Assembly: GCF_932526225.1 (NCBI RefSeq)
Contig: NC_064045.1
Coordinates: 372,001-436,000, forward strand
DNA from: Nematostella vectensis
Taxonomy: Eukaryota > Cnidaria > Anthozoa > Actiniaria > Edwardsiidae
Direction: 5' to 3'
DNA length: 64,000 bases
Below, one piece after another: positions 59,891 through 64,000 of the stretch. Position 1 is the first letter of the stretch. Each line of letters starts with the position of its first letter. The notes beneath the pieces are model-generated. The model had not been told where the DNA came from, did no database searches, and was given only the letters and a program-made list of their open reading frames with translations. A program made the position numbers and the translations under genes.

Positions 59891-62800
59891 ATGTTAAAGC
59901 TGACCATGCTCCAAGCCATGCAACCTGTTAAGTTCTCTGGGAATCCAAGTGACTTTCCTAATTTTAGGAAGAGATTGAGAGATAATTTAGAAGATGAAAT
60001 TTTAAGTGATTCACAAAAGGTTGAATTCCTACCGAAGTTCCTCTCGGGGGAGGCTTTTGAAGTTATGGAAAGGGTTTCCGGTTGCAGCTATTCAGTGATA
60101 GTTGATATTTTGGAAGACCGATATGGGCAGCCAGCGACCGTCGCTGCTTCTTGTATTGACAATTTGACCAGAGGCCCAAGATTGAACAATCATGATTATA
60201 AGGGACTGAGGGATTTTGCAGAGCAACTTGAATCAGCCTCAAAGAAACTTGTTGGGGAATATGCTATTGAAGCCAGTACCATCTCAAACATGAAACAGAT
60301 AGTTAGAAGGCTTCCCCAATATTTAGTGAATAAATGGGGTGATGTATCCTACAAGATAAGAGAAAAGGGGGGTATCCCTAAGATTTCAGATTTGGCAGAT
60401 TATGTGAAGAGGCAAGCAGCCATAAAGAATGACCCAGGTTTTGTTAACCTAAGCATGAGTGAGAACAAGGGTGGTGGTGATAAAAGACCCGAGCAGGGTG
60501 GGAAAGGCAAGAACTACCAGAAACAGACTTCTGTCTTTAAAGCAGACATGGAAGGCTCACCCCCTGAAACTACTATGGGAAAACAAGCCCCAATTAAGAC
60601 CTGTCCTTGCTGTCAAGGAGAACATAGGCTTTCAGACTGTGCAAATTTCAAGGGAAGGGACTTACCCGGCCGTTGGCGACTGGTAAAGGAGAAGAGATTG
60701 TGTCATATATGCCTAAGGCCAGGACATATGAGGGACAGATGCCATACTACCACTTTTTGTAACTGCAAAAGTGAGCGAAAACACCACACCTTGTTACATA
60801 ACCCCCCTAGAGCTAAAGATGACCCTCCCAAAGAACTTAACTCGAGCGCAGGGGAGGGGATGACCGAGGGACCCCCTAGAAGAGACCATGCTCAGGGCAC
60901 CCGGGGTGGGGAGCCACACAGGCAAACCGAGCAATACGCAACATTTTCTGAAAGAGCCACAAAAACGGTGTTACTACATGTTGTACCAGTTAAATTGATT
61001 GCCCCAAATGGGAACTCTCTGACAACGTATGGGCTACTGGATAATGGCTCAAGAGGAACTATGATAAGCTCGGAGGTTTCAGCGAAACTCGAACTTAAAG
61101 GTCATACTGAGGAAATATCCATCACCACCATGATGGGAAGTAGTAAGGAACAGATAGAGGTTGTGGAGTTTGAACTGCAACACGCAAGTGGTGAAGGGGA
61201 TAGAATTCCCGTAACTGAGGGTTTGGTAACGAAGAAATTCAATGTCAACGAAAAGTGTCTTCCCAAAGATATTGACAGAGAGGCACACCCGCATCTGAGG
61301 GATATTGAGATTCCCTCGGTAGACATGCCTAAGGTTTCGGTTCTGATAGGAAAGGACGTTGGCTATGCGCATGAGGTGTTTGAAGTGCGTAGACCAGCGA
61401 CGAAAGCCAGTGATTTGAAGGCTTTGAGAGGTCCTCTTGGATGGGTAATTACAGGAACCCTTCAAGGGGAGACCTCATGCAAGGAAGTAAACCTGAACTT
61501 TGCTGATTATAAGAAAGAACTTCAGCATCAGATTGAGCGGTTCTGGGATTTGGAGAGTTTCGGTACAAAGAGTGTTGGGACGGACAAGGGATCCCCAAGT
61601 TTTATATCGCACCATCTGTCCAGGGAAGACAGGAAGGCTATCGATAAGTTGGAGAAGACCATTACTAAGCGTGATGGTCACTATGAAACAGGCCTCCTGT
61701 GGCGGGATGATGATGTGACCCTACCTAATAACCGGAATGAAGCCGATAAAAGACTGAATAGTCTGAAGCGTAAGTTTTCACGAGAGCCTGGATTGGAGGA
61801 GAAGTATCGAGCAGCCATGGAGAAGTATATCACTAAAGGGCATGCACGCAAACTCAGCCCAGAAGAAGCACAAGAGACTGGACCGAGAACTTGGTACTTA
61901 CCTCATTTTGCAGTGACGAATATCAATAAACCTGGTAAGCTGAGGATAATTTTTGATGCTGCATCAGAGTATCAAGGTACTTCGTTGAATAAGAACTTGT
62001 TACATGGACCTGATTGTACAAACAGCCTGACTGGGGTGCTCCTACGGTTCAGGGAGGACAATGTTGCATTGGTAGCTGATATAGAAGGGATGTTCCTTCA
62101 GGTCGGAGTTAGAGAAGAAGACCAAGATTCTCTGCGATTTCTTTGGTGGGACAAAAGCTCTGATGACCCTCCAGAAGAATATGCCATGAACGTGCATGTT
62201 TTTGGGGAAACCGACTCGCCTTGTGCAGCCAACTGGACACTCAAGAAAACTACAACTGACAATGCTGGAGACTTTGGAGATACCACCATCGAAACTGTCC
62301 TGCATAATTTTTATGTGGATGATGTACTAAAAAGCGTAGACACGAGTGCGAGTGCAGTCACGCTTGCGAACGAGTTAACCGAACTTTGTGGTAGAGGAGG
62401 GTTCAACCTCACAAAGTTTATGAGTAACAGTAGGGAGGTCCTTGCTGAAGTGCCTATCGAGAAGAGGGCAGCACCAACGCTTGATTTAGATCTTGATGAA
62501 CTCCCAGTCGAGCGGGCACTTGGAGTTAGATGGAACGTGGAGACAGACACCTTCGGGTTCAAGGTGAGCAACACTGAGAAGGCTGATACTATGAGAGGAG
62601 TACTATCGACAATCAGCTCTGTCTTTGACCCTTTGAACTTTGCTGCACCAGTGATAATGCGTGGCAAGCAGATCATGCAAACCCTATGGAGGCGGAAGGC
62701 ACCATGGGACGAGCCGCTCAGTGGAGACATTCTGCGTCAGTGGGAGACATGGAAAAGGGAACTTGTACGGCTTGAAGATTTGTCCATCCCCCGATGCTAC

Positions 62801-64000
62801 TTCAGCAGGCCAGACCATGAAGGTGTTGGACTACAACTCCATCACTTTAGTGATGCCTCGGAGGCAGGATACGGGTCAGTAAGCTACTTACGAATCGAGT
62901 ACCCGGACGGAATGGTGGAGTGTGCTTTCGTCGCCGGAAAGTCAAGGAATGCACCTATTAAAGGCTCAACCATCCCAAGGCTGGAGCTACAAGGAGCCCT
63001 ACTGGCAACACGGGTGGACCAAGCAGTTCGCCGAGAACTGGACCTGAAGCCTGACAGAGTCGTGTTTTGGACTGATTCGATGATAACACTTAACTATATC
63101 AATAATGAAACCCGCAGATTCCAGACGTATGTAGCCAACAGGGTTACAGAGATTCGCGAAGCGACTAATCCTGACCAATGGCGACACTGTCCGGGAAAAC
63201 TAAATCCTTCCGACGAAGTAAGTCGAGGTCTAACCATAGATGAGTTTCTCCGGGATGAGCGATGGCTTAATGGTCCGAGTTTCTTGAGAGAGTCAGAAGA
63301 TCAATGGCCAGATAATAAATTTGATGCCCTGTCTGAAGAAAGTCTGGAGATAAAGAAAGAAGTGTTCTTCACTGACCTGGAGCCAGGAGATGGCCTGGAA
63401 AAGCTTCTAACCGACACTTCTGATTGGATGAAGACCATTCGAAAGGTTGCGTGGGTAATGAAGTTTGTGGAGTGGTTGAAGACAAGAAAGCATGCAAAGC
63501 CTACTGAAAAGACACCTGGAGAGTCAGAGAACAAGCTAAGTCCAGACGACATAGAACGCGCCAAGCGACGAATAGCTGTACTAGTACAGCGGGAAAGTTT
63601 CCCTGAAGAAGTGAAGGCTCTGAAGGCAGGAAAGGAGGTGAATGTTGCTAGTGCTATCTTGAAGCTTAAGCCGGTCATGAAAGGCGATGAAGTTATGAGA
63701 GTTGGAGGAAGGATCTCGATGGCACCGATGAGTGATGATGCCAAGAATCCCATGATATTGCCGAAACAGAGTCATATCACTACTATCTTGATCCGCCACC
63801 TACACGAAAGCAACGGTCATTGTGGCGTGGAACAAGTACTATCCCTGCTGAGAGAGCAGTTTTGGATTGTGAAAGCGAGAGTGGCCATCAAGGCTGTTCT
63901 TGGAAGATGCATTCATTGTCGCAAGCAAAGAAGAACTACTTTGAAGCAAGAGATGGGAGATCTACCTAGAATTCGGATGATCCCTTACGAGCCACCCTTT
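59891..64000 (+). CDS. Retrotransposon Gag-Pol ORF2 (partial, 1370 codons, open at window end)
   Basis: I translated the frame from 59891 to the end and met no stop. Residues about 5-150 resemble DUF1759 (FSGNPSDFPNF). Two zinc knuckle-like motifs follow: C238/C241/H245/C250 and the canonical CX2CX4HX4C C271/C274/H279/C284. An aspartic protease site is read as D384 in LLDNGS, with Asn where most have Thr or Ser. Reverse transcriptase carries D730 (VADIEG) and YVDD (D810, D811). RNase H has D988 (FSDASEAGYG), E1032, D1062 (WTDS) and D1108. The integrase zinc domain has H1305/H1310 and C1340/C1343. The integrase core lies beyond the window. The first supported ATG is 59891 (A at -3), but expression as a frameshift fusion with ORF1 is also possible. 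Confidence 0.85.
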   Translation, partial: MLKLTMLQAMQPVKFSGNPSDFPNFRKRLRDNLEDEILSDSQKVEFLPKFLSGEAFEVMERVSGCSYSVIVDILEDRYGQPATVAASCIDNLTRGPRLNNHDYKGLRDFAEQLESASKKLVGEYAIEASTISNMKQIVRRLPQYLVNKWGDVSYKIREKGGIPKISDLADYVKRQAAIKNDPGFVNLSMSENKGGGDKRPEQGGKGKNYQKQTSVFKADMEGSPPETTMGKQAPIKTCPCCQGEHRLSDCANFKGRDLPGRWRLVKEKRLCHICLRPGHMRDRCHTTTFCNCKSERKHHTLLHNPPRAKDDPPKELNSSAGEGMTEGPPRRDHAQGTRGGEPHRQTEQYATFSERATKTVLLHVVPVKLIAPNGNSLTTYGLLDNGSRGTMISSEVSAKLELKGHTEEISITTMMGSSKEQIEVVEFELQHASGEGDRIPVTEGLVTKKFNVNEKCLPKDIDREAHPHLRDIEIPSVDMPKVSVLIGKDVGYAHEVFEVRRPATKASDLKALRGPLGWVITGTLQGETSCKEVNLNFADYKKELQHQIERFWDLESFGTKSVGTDKGSPSFISHHLSREDRKAIDKLEKTITKRDGHYETGLLWRDDDVTLPNNRNEADKRLNSLKRKFSREPGLEEKYRAAMEKYITKGHARKLSPEEAQETGPRTWYLPHFAVTNINKPGKLRIIFDAASEYQGTSLNKNLLHGPDCTNSLTGVLLRFREDNVALVADIEGMFLQVGVREEDQDSLRFLWWDKSSDDPPEEYAMNVHVFGETDSPCAANWTLKKTTTDNAGDFGDTTIETVLHNFYVDDVLKSVDTSASAVTLANELTELCGRGGFNLTKFMSNSREVLAEVPIEKRAAPTLDLDLDELPVERALGVRWNVETDTFGFKVSNTEKADTMRGVLSTISSVFDPLNFAAPVIMRGKQIMQTLWRRKAPWDEPLSGDILRQWETWKRELVRLEDLSIPRCYFSRPDHEGVGLQLHHFSDASEAGYGSVSYLRIEYPDGMVECAFVAGKSRNAPIKGSTIPRLELQGALLATRVDQAVRRELDLKPDRVVFWTDSMITLNYINNETRRFQTYVANRVTEIREATNPDQWRHCPGKLNPSDEVSRGLTIDEFLRDERWLNGPSFLRESEDQWPDNKFDALSEESLEIKKEVFFTDLEPGDGLEKLLTDTSDWMKTIRKVAWVMKFVEWLKTRKHAKPTEKTPGESENKLSPDDIERAKRRIAVLVQRESFPEEVKALKAGKEVNVASAILKLKPVMKGDEVMRVGGRISMAPMSDDAKNPMILPKQSHITTILIRHLHESNGHCGVEQVLSLLREQFWIVKARVAIKAVLGRCIHCRKQRRTTLKQEMGDLPRIRMIPYEPPF

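Larger units (their letters stand above)
58655..64000 (+). mobile_element. BEL/Pao-type LTR retrotransposon, 3' part beyond the window
   Basis: Starts where satellite identity ends. The order Gag, protease, reverse transcriptase, RNase H, integrase fits both BEL/Pao and Gypsy. The BEL/Pao assignment rests on the DUF1759-like Gag and the general character of the RT/RNase H/integrase segment. I did not find a clear TG...CA LTR pair or primer-binding site, and the 3' end is outside the window, so completeness is unknown. No stop or obvious damage appears in the main ORF. Confidence 0.85.

Noticed and set aside
60459-63799. Short ORFs on both strands within the retrotransposon (for example 62311-62730 and 63301-63753)
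   Set aside because: They overlap the continuous Gag-Pol frame with recognisable motifs throughout.

Overview
The window is eukaryotic (probably metazoan) repeat DNA. Roughly the first 58.6 kb is satellite, interrupted by one DNA transposon. The last 5.3 kb is a BEL/Pao-type LTR retrotransposon that runs off the window end. The spliced, GT-AG-intron transposase, Pol III-type tRNA-like heads and BEL/Pao element exclude a prokaryote. A cnidarian-like invertebrate is my guess from the feel of the repeat families; no host gene fixes the species.

Satellite (1-51796 and 56617-58654). Three modules alternate: (i) arrays of an approximately 61 bp C-rich unit containing CCCTA/CCCTAA; (ii) 27 head-to-head pairs of tRNA-like sequences, each about 75 bp, one per strand, separated by a conserved spacer of about 85 bp; (iii) AT-rich (TTA/TAA)n blocks, from about 20 bp to 1.7 kb. 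The tRNA-like heads carry Pol III box A and box B motifs, usually followed by a T5 or T6 run. None folds into a proper cloverleaf, so they look like SINE-like heads and not tRNA genes. Sequence variants sort the 27 pairs into recurring subfamilies (called alpha to zeta here). These recur in a partly fixed order, giving a higher-order repeat of about 8-13 kb. Recent rearrangements are visible: a 1512 bp tandem duplication, a 740 bp duplication, and an inverted segment at 353-1904. The many short ORFs in this region are translations of the repeats, not genes.

DNA transposon (51797-56616, 4820 bp). It has imperfect terminal inverted repeats beginning CACGCCGGGTCAG and a 3 bp CTA target duplication. 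The uninterrupted target is visible at about 32858 in a sister copy of the satellite. It carries a three-exon gene on the + strand (778 aa after splicing, candidate DDE residues, C-terminal Cys cluster) and a convergent single-exon gene on the - strand (236 aa, acidic N-terminus). I cannot assign it to a superfamily; this is the best candidate for something undescribed.

Retrotransposon (about 58655-64000+). A 5' region with an AATAAA signal is followed by a 277-codon coiled-coil ORF. A second ORF in another frame stays open to the window end (1370 codons). It encodes Gag (DUF1759-like plus zinc knuckles), an aspartic protease, reverse transcriptase with YVDD, RNase H and the integrase zinc-binding domain. 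All listed catalytic residues are present and there is no stop, so the copy looks young.
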